From: Spinacia oleracea | Taxonomy: Eukaryota > Streptophyta > Magnoliopsida > Caryophyllales > Amaranthaceae | Reading direction: 5' to 3' | NCBI RefSeq assembly: GCF_020520425.1 | Contig: NC_079489.1 | Coordinates: 16,888,001-16,952,000, forward strand | DNA: 64,000 nt | Shown here: positions 20,301-32,300 of the stretch, piece after piece | How positions within the stretch are numbered: position 1 is the first letter of the stretch | Layout of the letters: each line of letters starts with the position of its first letter | The notes under the pieces: generated by a model | Databases searched by the model: none | What the model saw: only the letters and a program-made list of their open reading frames with translations | Told to the model about the DNA's origin: nothing | Made by a program: the position numbers and the translations under genes

Positions 20301-23300
20301 TTCATTGAATACTAGAGTTTTCATAATTCGAGTTGTAATTGTGGGGTTAAGGATCGAGTGATCCTTGAGTTGTGGGGTTAAGGATCAAGTGATCCTTGAG
20401 TTTTGAGTGTAAGGGTTGAGTGATCCTTAAAGTGACTTAGAGTCAAGTCAGTAAGAGAGTGTGAAATGAGCAAGCACTGTAATCAAAGGGGATTACAGTG
20501 GGGAACTCGTGTTCAAGTGGAACTCGAGTTATTGAGTGTGTTGTATTCGAGCGATTACAATATATAAAAGAGTTTGAGGTTTTCCCTTCTTGATAAGGAT
20601 CAAGAAGTTTCCTCAGTTTTCACATTCTTCGTATTAATTTGATAGTTGTTCCTTTAATTTCTAAATTCCGCAAAGGAACACCCTAAGTTCAAGAAACAAT
20701 TCACCCCCCCCTCTTGTCAGTGTTCCTACTGGAATATCAGTTGGTATCAGAGCAGGATCTCACAAAAATACAGGAAACCCTGTTGAGAAAAAGTTCCTGG
20801 AAAGTATGAACACTCACGAGAAACTCGAAGAAGGTTATTCAACTCAAAGACCTCCAATGTTCAATGGAAAATTCTATACATATTGGAAGAACAGAATGGA
20901 GATCTTTATCAAGTCAGAGAACTATCAAGTTTGGCGAGTCATAGAAGTCGGTAACTTCGAGGTAACAAAAACCAATGCTGAAAATGAGGTAGTTCCTAAA
21001 CCTATTTCTGAATTTGTGAAAGAAGATTTTGAAAAATATGAAATCAACGCTATGGCTGTTAAGATTTTGCATTGCGGCCTTGGACCTCATGAACACAATA
21101 GAGTTATGGGGTGCAAGAGCGCAAAGCAAATCTGGGATCTCCTTCAAGTAACACATGAAGGAGCAAATGAGGTCAAACGTTCTAAAATTGATTTACTGAT
21201 GTCTAAATATGAACGTTTTGAAATGCATCCACAAGAAACAATTCAGGAGATGTTTACTCGGTTCACTAACATTACTAATGAACTTGTTTCCCTTGGAAGA
21301 ATTATTCCCTCTGATGAACAGGTTAGGAAAATTCTAAGGAGCATGCCTCAAGATGATCGATGGAGAACCAAGGTCACTGCATTGTTTGAAACCAAGGATT
21401 TCACCAAATTCAACATTGAGCAGCTGGCAGGATCCTTAATGACACATGAACTACATCTAGGATCAACTGTTCCTGAGAATCCCAAGAACCAAGGTCTTGC
21501 TCTCAAGGCTGAGGAACTGGAGGATTCAGAACCGGATGAAGAAGAGGCTGCCACTTTGGTTAGAAGGATGAAAAGATTATACAGAAACCTCAGACCGGGA
21601 AATCAAAAAGGAAGGAACTCCGGAAGAAGAACAATTGGTTCCAAATCCGGCCAAGGATGCTTCAAATGCGGTGATCCAGACCATCAAATCCGGGAGTGCC
21701 CTCAGTGGGAAAATGAAAAAGGAAAAGGAGAGGATCGGCTCAAAGAAAGATGCAACAAACCCACCTTTTCCAAAAAGGCAATGATTGCAGCATGGGGAGA
21801 TGTTACAGACTCGGAGGACGATGATGACCAACCAGAAAAAGAAACTGCCAACCTGTGCCTCATGGCAAAGATTGATGGAACAATGCAAGATCCATCAAAC
21901 GAGGTAAGTTCCACAACCTCTCAATCTTTGTCTAATAACAGGTTAATTGAATCACCAATTGAAACTCTAGTATTTTTTGAAAAGCTTAGTGTAGTAAAGG
22001 AACAAAGTAATAAGGCATTGGAGCCCAATAAAGATCACATGACCTACCTAAATAATGTTAGATATGAGGTACAAGGTAGGTTCTTGGAATTGCTTGTCAG
22101 GAACAACTCTCTTAAAGACTCTTTTAGAAGAGTTAAAAATGTACATACTATTCTTGATGAAACTAATAATGCTAATGAAGTTCAGGAGACGGAGAATTTC
22201 GATATTGGCTTGATTCGCCTTACAGATAATGATGAGGAAGATTCTCCAGCTGAACTACATAAGAAAGATCAAGGAATTCCTGTGCAAGAGGAACAAGCAG
22301 AAAATCAGGGTGTTCCCATGCAAGAGGAACAAGCAGAAAATCAAGGTGCTCCCATGCAAGAGGAACAAGTAGAAAATCAGGGTGTTCCCATGCAAGAGGA
22401 ACAAGTAGAAAATCAGGGTGTTCCCATGCAAGAGGAACAAGTAGAGAATCAAGGTGTTCCTATGCAAGAGGAACAAGCAGATAATCAAGGCGTTCAAAGG
22501 ACGGAAGCAACCTTGGATGTTCCTGTGGCTCAATTTCAACCTAAGCCATGGAAACATCAAAGCTCCCATCCAATGAAACTAATTGTTAGCGACATTAGAA
22601 AGGGAATTCAAACAAGGTCTCAACTCAGAAACTTTTGTGCCTTTCATGCGTTCCTTTCCACAATAGAGCCAAGAAATCACACCGAAGTTCTGGAAGATGC
22701 TAATTGGATAACAGCCATGCAAGAAGAGCTAAATGAGTTCGAAAGGAACAAGGTGTGGCACCTGGAACCCAAACCTAAGCACCAGAAAGTGATAGGACTG
22801 AAATGGGTGTTCCGGAACAAGAAAGATGAACATGCAACAATCATAAGGAACAAGGCAAGGTTAGTGGTCAAAGGCTATAATCAACAGGAAGGTATTGATT
22901 TCGAAGAAACTTTTGCTCCTGTTGCTAGATTAGAAGCTATAAGAATCTTGATTGCCTTTGCTGCTTTTATGGGTTTTAAACTGTACCAAATGGACGTCAA
23001 ATGTGCTTTTTAAAATGGTTTTCTAGAAGAAGATGTCTATGTGGAACAACCTCCTGGTTTCGAAAATCCTGAATTTCCCAACCACATCTATAAGCTTGAT
23101 AAAGCTCTTTATGGATTGAAGCAAGCGCCTAGATCGTGGTATGATAGATTATCTAAATTCCTTTTGCAAAATGATTTTAAACGAGGCAGAATTGACAAAA
23201 CGTTATTTCTAAAATCAAAAGGAGCAGACTTGTTAGTTGTACAAATTTACGTTGATGATATATTATTTGGTGCAACTAACAAAATTTTATGCAAGGAATT

Positions 23301-26300
23301 TGCAAATTTAATGAGCAGCGAATTTGAAATGAGTATGATGGGGGAACTAAATTTCTTCCTCGGTTTGCAAATCAAACAAACCAAAGAAGGAATCATGATC
23401 CACCAACAGAAATACGTGAAAGAACTCCTCAAAAAGTACGAAATGGAAACTGCCAAAGTGAATCACACACCAATGGGAACAACCACAAGATTAGACGAAG
23501 ATCCCAGAGGAACAAGTGTGAATCAAACAAGATACAGAGGAATGATTGGATCCCTGCTCTACCTAACTGCAAGTAGACCTGACATCTCATTCAGTGTAGG
23601 CTTGTGCGCAAGGTTCCAGTCAAACCCAAAGGAGTCTCACATGACTGCTGTAAAAAGGATTCTCAGATACCTCAAAGGAACAGACGATCTATGTTTGTTC
23701 TATCCAAGAAGTGGAACATTCGACTTAAGAGGATATGCTGATGCTGACTATGCTGGTGATCTGGTAAATCGTAAAAGCACATCAGGTATGGTTCAATTCT
23801 TAGGTCCCTGCATGGTTTCTTGGGGTTCCAAGAAACAAAACACTGTTGCTTTATCCACAGCTGAAGCTGAGTACGTAGCTGCTGCTGCATGTTGCTCTCA
23901 AATCCTTTGGATAAAGCAACAGCTAAGGGATTTTGGTATCATATATGACTGTGTTCCGATTTATTGTGATAATACTAGTGCAATATGTATTTCTAAAGAT
24001 CCAGTTCACCATTCCAGGGTCAAGCACATACATATTAGACACCACTTTCTTAAGGATAATGTAGAAAAAGGTTTAATTAAGTTGGATTTTTGTCAAACAG
24101 AAAATCAAATTGCAGATATCTTGACTAAACCTTTAAGCAGAGAGAAGCACGAGAAAATGAGACTGGAACTGGGAATGATCAAGCTAAGATAAGGAAGCAG
24201 GAAGATCCTCTAAAGGTATAAACTTTAATATTAAATGCCTGACCTTAATATATATTCATAATTTTACGTGCGAAAGCATAGCTGAAGTTTACCATCGTTA
24301 GGGATCAACCTACATAATGAAAGTGCATAATACATGATTAAATAAATGAATCAATAATACGAGATGCAAAAATAAGCTGTTCCACAACCAGGTTTACCGT
24401 TATAATTTTTCCTGTATTCTCTCCAATTTTTCAGTTATCGTTTATTTTTATTTTTATCTTTATCTTTTTTTTTCCTCGAAATTTTTTCTTTCCGAAATTT
24501 TTTTTTGTTTATCTTCCACATACATAAACCTCACAAATTTATTTCTTAATCCTCAAATTCTTCCTGTTCCCAACATCTAAGAAAACAATGGAAACAATCC
24601 CAATGGATCTCAACTACTCAACCCCCACACCAACAAATACACGTTTATCCCAGCCCCGACGGTCGCCCACACATCAACCACCCCTCCTGCTCAGGTCGCC
24701 GAAGAAAACAAAGAGGACCACCACCGACCCGCGAAGAATCCGCGGCAGTCGGCTGGTGTGGTTATTTTAAAAAAAAAAAAAGAAAAAAAGAAAAAAAGAA
24801 TTACGGATTGTTCTAAGGGGGAATTTACCTTATTCCGGTTGATGATGCAAATTTGATGACGAGGTTTGCAATTAATATTGAGGATTCATGGGTTATGTAC
24901 TATATTAAAGGGAAAACGTTGTTATACCAAAAAAAAAAAAAAAAAAAAAAAAAGGTTAACAACGTGGTTCCTAGGGTGAACAGCTCTCTGTTTGTTGAAA
25001 TTCTTGTGAGGATGAGGATGATGAGGGGGAACAAGGTGAGGAGGATATTATAAAGGAAAAGGAACAGGCATCCAAAGTCCCTCAACCCATTGATGTTGTT
25101 CCTAAGACTAAACCCTTCACCCTTAAACCTGATCCGCTACTTTGATTGTTACCTTGGTTTTTTATTTGTTTGGAACAATTTTTTTTCTCTATTTTATTCT
25201 TTATGTAACCCTCAGTTTGGGTGACATCATCATTATTTTTATTTTTAGAACATGTGGAACCTAAAGCTTGCATCTCTAAAACTTGGTTGATTTCTTTTGT
25301 TATATATTATGTTTACAATTAATTATGCATGTTGAGACTTGACTTTGAGGCTAACTTAGTTTGCCAAACGTTGATCGTGGGGCGCTATGAATATTATATT
25401 TTTGCCTTGTATTTTTTCTTTTTGTTAATGCCAACAGGGGGAAAAGAATGCAAACCTTTTTAACTTGATCTTACCTGTCTCCATGTCCCTCATTGCCTCA
25501 CTTCTCGCTGCTGTAAGATTTTATTTTATTTTAAGTTTTCAATTTGTTTCACTTTTATTTTTCCCGTAATTTTTCATTTCTATTTTTTTTGAAAACTTGT
25601 TTAGGATTGCAAATAAGTTGATTTTTTTGGTAAAAGTTTGCTTATGTTGTCATCACCAAAAAGGGGGAATATTGTTGATTCTGAGTTTTGATGATGACAA
25701 CGCAAACTTCCTAATCGTTGGTTAAGTGTGTTTTTGTATTGCTAAGTTAGGGAGTGCCTGAGTAGGACAAACTAAGCATGTGGAACAAACACTAAGCAAT
25801 GCAGGGAATTCCTAACGAATCGATCAAGTCTGCAAATGAAGGCTGTTCCCAAGACAGCTGTTCCCAAGACGGCTGTTCCCAAGACGGTTGTTCCCAAGAT
25901 GGCTGTTCCCAAGACGGCTGTTCCCAAGACGGCTGTTCCCAAGACGGCTGTTCCCAAGATGGCTGTTCCCAAGACAGCTGTTCCCGAGATGGCTGTTCCC
26001 AAGACAGTTGTTCCCAAAGACGGCTGTTCCTAAAGAAGGCTGATCCTCAACGGCTGATCCTAAGCAAGTTATTAAGGTGTTCCTCATATATTATAAGGAT
26101 CATCAATGTTCCGGAGAAGGAACAATGCATGAAGCGTTCAAGCGAAGCTTCAAAAGGTGCCAACATAGAAGCTACAACATATGAGTTTATGTTTAGATTT
26201 TATGTAAGTATTTTAATAACGTTTATGCATAATATGGAACAAAAGGAACACGTGTGTTTTAATATGTTTGAGAAAATAGTTTTTGTAAATAAAATAAAGT

Positions 26301-29300
26301 TTTATAAAGGAAAATCTTTTGGAAAATAAATAAAACGATTTTGAGAAAATCAACATTGGATTCTGATTTAGAATTCCTTGTTTTCCAAGAAAAGGTTTTT
26401 ACTTGTTCCTAAAACTACTCCCACTATTTTCTCTAAAATTGAACGTGTTAAAAGTGGTTTGAAGAAGTCTCCCTGTTTCTCTCAATCAACGTGCACGTTA
26501 CTGGTTAGTGGCCGTTGAGGGGAACATGGGAAACTGACCAAGAAAGTTCCTCTATAAAAGGAAAAGGTTTTTCATTTCTCAAATCACAACTGACAACGCA
26601 CAATATTTCTAAAAGAGCTTAAGAGTTTTTATCAAAAGTCAGTTTACAAAAGAGCGTGTTCCTAAAGTTCCTTTATTGTACATAAGCTTCATTGAATACT
26701 AGAGTTTTCATAATTCGAGTTGTAATTGTGGGGTTAAGGATCGAGTGATCCTTGAGTTGTGGGGTTAAGGATCAAGTGATCCTTGAGTTTTGAGTGTAAG
26801 GGTTGAGTGATCCTTAAAGTGACTTAGAGTCAAGTCAGTAAGAGAGTGTGAAAGGAGCAAGCACTGTAATCAAAGGGGATTACAGTGGGGAACTCGTGTT
26901 CAAGTGGAACTCGAGTTATTGAGTGTGTTGTATTCGAGCGATTACAATATATAAAAGAGTTTGAGGTTTTCCCTTCTTGATAAGGATCAAGAAGTTTCCT
27001 CAGTTTTCACATTCTTCGTATTAATTTGATAGTTGTTCCTTTAATTTCTAAATTCCGCAAAGGAACACCCTAAGTTCAAGAAACAATTCACCCCCCCTCT
27101 TGTCAGTGTTCCTACTGAAATATCACTTTGAACTGTTTCGCGTAGTTTATTAGCCATTTTTATTTATATTTTTTTAATTGATTAAAATGCAAATACTTTA
27201 TTATAGATAGCTTCAACATCTAGAGCATTGAAATGTTGGATTGTTCCTATGTTTCATTAAGAAATGTGCTAGAACAACAGTATCAGAGCTTTGTCTGAAT
27301 GCTGATTCGAGGTGTGTGGTTAAGAAAATTTTCTTCAGGATTTTGTCAAAACTCAAGTGAATCACCTGTTTTTGGCTTTATGCAATATCAATGAATTTTT
27401 TATTGTAACTTTGGCAGGAAGGAAGACATTCTCAATTTGAGTCAGTCACTCAGAATTCTTTCAAACTTAGTTGCAGCTTATGCTGTCACACATACCAGTC
27501 GGGATGAAATAATTTTTGATCTTCTTGGGCTGACTTCAGCTCTTCTTAGCCAAAAAAAGATTGACGATTATGACTTGATTGCTAAGGTATTTTTTTTGTT
27601 TCTTTATTGGAACTAGACACCAATATCATTACTTTGTTGCTTTAAAATTATTTGTTGCTTTATCATTGAAACTTGTGATTTTGAATATAATAGGTTGATA
27701 ATCCATATGAGATGAAGGCTAAAACACCCTTTCGTCGAGTTCAATTATAATTTTTTATTTTTTTATTTTTTATATTATAATAGCACTTGTGCAACACTGA
27801 TTGTTAACTATAATTTGAATTTTGGAAAATGATGTTTGATTTTATTACGTGCGTCTGAATATTCTGATTAGTCAAGAAATCCTGGCACCGCCACTGTTTA
27901 CAATGAAAAACGTCTCTGCTTCAGTTATACTGTTGGAAATACCAATTAGTATCGTTGAATTATTTTACTACTACGTGCAAATACACAGTTTGATGTCTGA
28001 TTTTAGGCCCTGCTTCAGAAAGGTCTATGGGAAGAGCTAAAGAACATACGAAGTAGTAATTTCAAGAAACTCAATAGCACTACTTAATTGTCTCGCGATC
28101 TTTTTTAACTTACAACTAAATATCAGCTTCACTTTAAAATCTCAATTTCATTTATATGTTGTCACGCCACTGAAAGAGTTTTTTACCTTCTATTGGAGAA
28201 CCCCTTTGAGATATGCTTTATGTTTGTGCAGAGTTTCATGATTATTAGAAAATTGATTGATGGTGGTGGAGACAGCTTTGGGAGCTCATGTTTTACCCAG
28301 TGGGTTGCCCTTGTTGAGATGTTTTTACAGGTAGTTTTTCAAATTTCCAGTAGGTGTTTGCTGTTTATATATGGATGTTTTATAGATGCGACAAGTTATG
28401 TATATATTGCATTTAATGAGGATAATCTAATAAAAAAGACTATAATAGAATGTTTTTTCACGTTTTGTGTTAAATATGCATTTGCACTGTTCTATGTGAA
28501 AATTTTCCATATACCAGAAAGTAGGTTGTCTGTTTGGAAGGCACTTGTGTTATTATGTTTCATTATTTTCTTCTATGAAGAGCATTGCCAGACATGTATT
28601 CTGCTTCACTCATAGAAAAATGAGTCAGATACCAGAGCAACTACTTGTTTGACTTTTGCACTATGAGCACAATATAGGACTTGTAAATTATTTTGCAATT
28701 TAAATGCCGTTTTATTTTTATTTTGTGATTATGCTGGGAAATTTCTCTTCTGTAAAAGTTAATTCTCAGGTTGAGTGGTGCTTAGTTGATGTAGTTGTTA
28801 TTGATCTGGTTCCCAAAGTTATGTCACCATCATTTATTGGCAAGGTTAAAGGTGACGCTCTATACTTGATATATGGTTTTCGAAGGAGTGGAACCACTTT
28901 TGAACCCTATTTACTGCAAATTTAGCACTTAACAGTCTGCTAGCAAAATGTTTTGTGCTTCTTCCCTTTCATTCTATTTGAGTATTCTTTAGCACTTAAC
29001 AGTCTGCTAGCAAAATGTTTTGTGCTCTTCCTTTTCATTCTATTTGAGTATTCTTTAGCTAACTTAAAGTTAAAGTGATCTCTCAAATCCGAAACTTTTA
29101 CCTTCATGACAGGTCCTTAGTAGCTCAGAAGATTCGAGTGGTAGACTTCTTTATGAATCTACCTCCTCTATTGCAGTCATGTTAAATCAAGTTACTTCAG
29201 CTATTAAAACATTTTCTCCTTCCGTCCCTCCTAAAGCTATTGATATACTGAAGCAAATCCTTGATCATGCTAAAACAAGTGGTTTGGTTGATCAACTTTG

Positions 29301-32300
29301 TGCGTGCTTAGCAGCTTCAGGAGCAAGTTTGATTCCAGGTTCTGGTAATTTGGCCCGTGTTGCTGAGGAAGGGTGTAGAGCACTTTGGTTTTTAATTAAT
29401 GCATTGGAATGTTTATCACTCAAAGAGAAAGCTAGGACATTTCCACTCACTTCTTTGCGCAGCCATTCATTAGCCCGACTTGATATCAGAGAGCACGACA
29501 GGTGTCCAGATATTGGAACCGATTATGAGAAAGTTCTTGATGACATAACAAGAGAATTTCTGTATTCCCAACCAGTTCGTTGTGCTATATTGTACTGCCT
29601 TCATCAGCGCAATGAAGCTGTACTCTTAGCTGCTATCCAGGTTTGATATTATGCCTTTGCTTCGGATCTTTTATTTCATCCTTTGGTGTGAATAGGCAGT
29701 TTACTGCTGATAGCCAGGAATGTGAAAAACTTAAAATGGTGCACAATTCTTTATTTGTTTTTATAAAAAAACATAATTTATGGAAACTTAAAAAGGGTAA
29801 CATAGAAAGAAGACAAGCTGTCCTCACAAAGAAACTCTACTGAAATTACAGATTACCCCAATTCTTTGGTATCTCCTGAATGTTTGAAGAGCACTCCCAG
29901 ATCTCATGTTTGTAGATTTCACAGAGTCTTTTTCTGAGATAACTAGCGATTTCACAGTGCACAAAAACATGTAAGCTAGACTCATTGTTAGCTTGGCAAC
30001 TTTAAGTCTGCGCTTTTAAAGCATATAGTTCTTGTTGATCCTTCCCAAAGTGAGTGTCCGAACATATCTTTTACCTTGAGAGTGACCTTCGCTTTCCAAA
30101 TGAAATTTGCTAGTGGAAATGTAGGATATTTAGGAGGGCGATTCAAATAGAGGACTAACCGAAAAAACACCCTGACGAATCTCCTTAACCACACCCTAGA
30201 ATCATCCGTGTCAGTTAAATGATTAGGCAAGAGGTCACACGTACAAGTGAGTTCCTTTTATCACCGTCTTGTAAGAAATTTACAAGTTATTAGAGATTCT
30301 TGAAATCCTGCTTTACGTAAGAACAAAGGCCTTCTATTAGTAATGCTAACCAGCCCTGTAGTAGGGACAAAGGAAATGGCAAACTGTATTCATCATGTAA
30401 AAGTTTTGGGTAGTCAGTTTCTTTCACAGGTTTATCATAAAAAAAGATTGCTTCCTTATCAGAATTTCCCTTACTAGTAGGAGTATATCAGATATCATAT
30501 CATGTATGTGGTGGAAATGTTGAATATTTTATTTTGTTCAAAGACTAAAAGCAACCACCTTGTTTCTGTACTTAACTCAAGATATCAAAACGGTAACTAT
30601 AAATCAATAAAGCAAGAATGTCTTTCAGATGTGTCTCAAAAAGTCCGATCATGTAAACTTACATTGATATTCTATTAAACAAATTTAACATGAGGTTTCC
30701 TTTTGTTTCAGCTCCTACTGAGGTGTTGTATGCGCAGTGGAACAGTGCCGGGAGTACTTTGTGGCCTTCCGAGTTCTTTGACTGTGACAACAGAGGTGAG
30801 TGGTGGAGGGGATCACACATTTGTTTCTGAGATATTCTCCATAATATCTCTTTGTGGATCATATTTGAACAAAAATTCCCAAATTGGTGAAGCAAATGGC
30901 TCGGAGTGCAAATTAGCTAATCCTCACGGTCTTGCTTTGCATTCATGCTTGCTGCTTGCAACGATTGCTCAATCATTTAAGTCGGTTCGGAGGAGATACT
31001 CAGCTTCCATTCTGACTACTTCCTCAAAGAAACAGCAGTCAAGGCTGTCATCACTTGCGCAACTTTTTTCTATTAATGATGGTGTTCCATCTTCATTTCA
31101 CCCTCACTGTGCATCTGCCATGCTAGCCTTTGCATCTATTCTATCTCTTGAGACTGGATCTTCAGTTGAGTCTTCATTATCTGACATTGCAATGCCTTTT
31201 GTCCCTCCAACTGCTACTCTGTGTGACCTCCTCAAAACGAATTATAGAATCGAGCATGAGAACAACTATTGGCATGGGCAACAGGATGGATATGTTGGCT
31301 TGCTTGAATGTGGATTAAAATGGGGAGGACCTTTGGCTGTTCAACAATTTTGTGCTAGTGGACTCCCACAACTCCTTATAGATTTGCTGGGAAACAATCC
31401 TAGTGTTGATTCTCAAGCAACCGGTTATGATCTAGTTGGGCTATCTCCTACTGGAGTATTGTGGGCTATTTCATGTTTAAGCCATTGCCTGCCAGGTGGC
31501 TCTGCGACGTTTCGACAGATATTACTGCAGAAGGAACATGTTGAATGTATTCGTGACTTGGTATCTGATGCTCATCTGAAGCTCCTTAAAACTTGGGTTG
31601 GGCCTAGCGGGGGGAAGAGTGGAATGAGGGATATCATAAATGCAGTGATTGATATTTTTGCCTTTCCTTTTGTTGCCATTCAAAATGCCTCTGGTTTGCC
31701 ATCTACCACTGCTTCCATGAGCAGTGGACTTGTACTTAATGTAGGTTCACCTGGTGCAAAAGTATGCAGCAAAGACTTAGACATTATGAAAGCAATCAAG
31801 GAAAACATGGAAAAGTACACAAAGATTCTTCTAGAGGTTAGATAGCCTTTTACCATTTCTCTATCCAAATTGTACCACTCTTATGAGTTACTCCCTCTGT
31901 ATTTTTTTAAGAGATACACTTGCCTTTTCCGGCCGTATTTATTTAAGAGATACACTTGCTATTTTTGGTAACTTATCAACCCCACCATCTAATTAAATAA
32001 TCTATTTACACCCCACCCCCACCACCATCCCCTAAAATGACATGGTCGCCACTTATTTTACTTATTAAAATATCTACTCAACCCCACTTGTTTTATTACT
32101 TTATTTCATTCAATTCTTTTTCTTAATACCCGTGCCCGACCAAGTGTATCTCTTAAAAAAAAGGAGGGAGTATGCCTTTTTGATGAATGAATACGGAAGC
32201 AAGTTTATGGACATGTTTTCTGATAATTTATACATGTACTTTATCATAATTCTACGTGACCAGCACTGAGAATGAAAGTGTATGTCCTGTCTTTCTGTAT

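Larger units (their letters stand above)
19301..20739 (+). repeat. 5' LTR of copia element 1
   Basis: It begins TGTTGATTCTGAG and ends GGAATATCA (TG...CA). A TATAAAA box at 20166-20172 marks the likely LTR promoter, putting U3 at roughly 890 bp. U3 holds a 15-bp tandem array (about 19470-19640). It differs from the 3' LTR by about four substitutions, a one-base change in a C run and one 15-bp repeat unit. Confidence 0.95.
19301..27125 (+). mobile_element. Copia LTR retrotransposon 1 (non-autonomous), 7.8 kb
   Basis: Bounded by two direct LTRs (19301-20739 and 25673-27125) and an exact 5-bp target duplication CTTTG (19296-19300 and 27126-27130). It has a primer-binding site matching initiator tRNA-Met (20742-20753), a gag-RT-RNase H frame (20806-24192) and a polypurine tract (25658-25669). 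It lies in intron 13 of the TIO kinase gene in the same orientation. RT followed by RNase H of the RVT_2 type marks it as Ty1/copia. Protease and integrase are not visible, and RT carries a stop codon, so it should need helper proteins. Confidence 0.95.

Noticed and set aside
28001..28086. Possible extra TIO exon reading [19 protein letters not shown]
   Set aside because: No phase-compatible donor exists, and skipping it joins exon 14 (DYDLIAK) to exon 15 ([13 protein letters not shown]) in the same order as I recall for the family. It is treated as intron.
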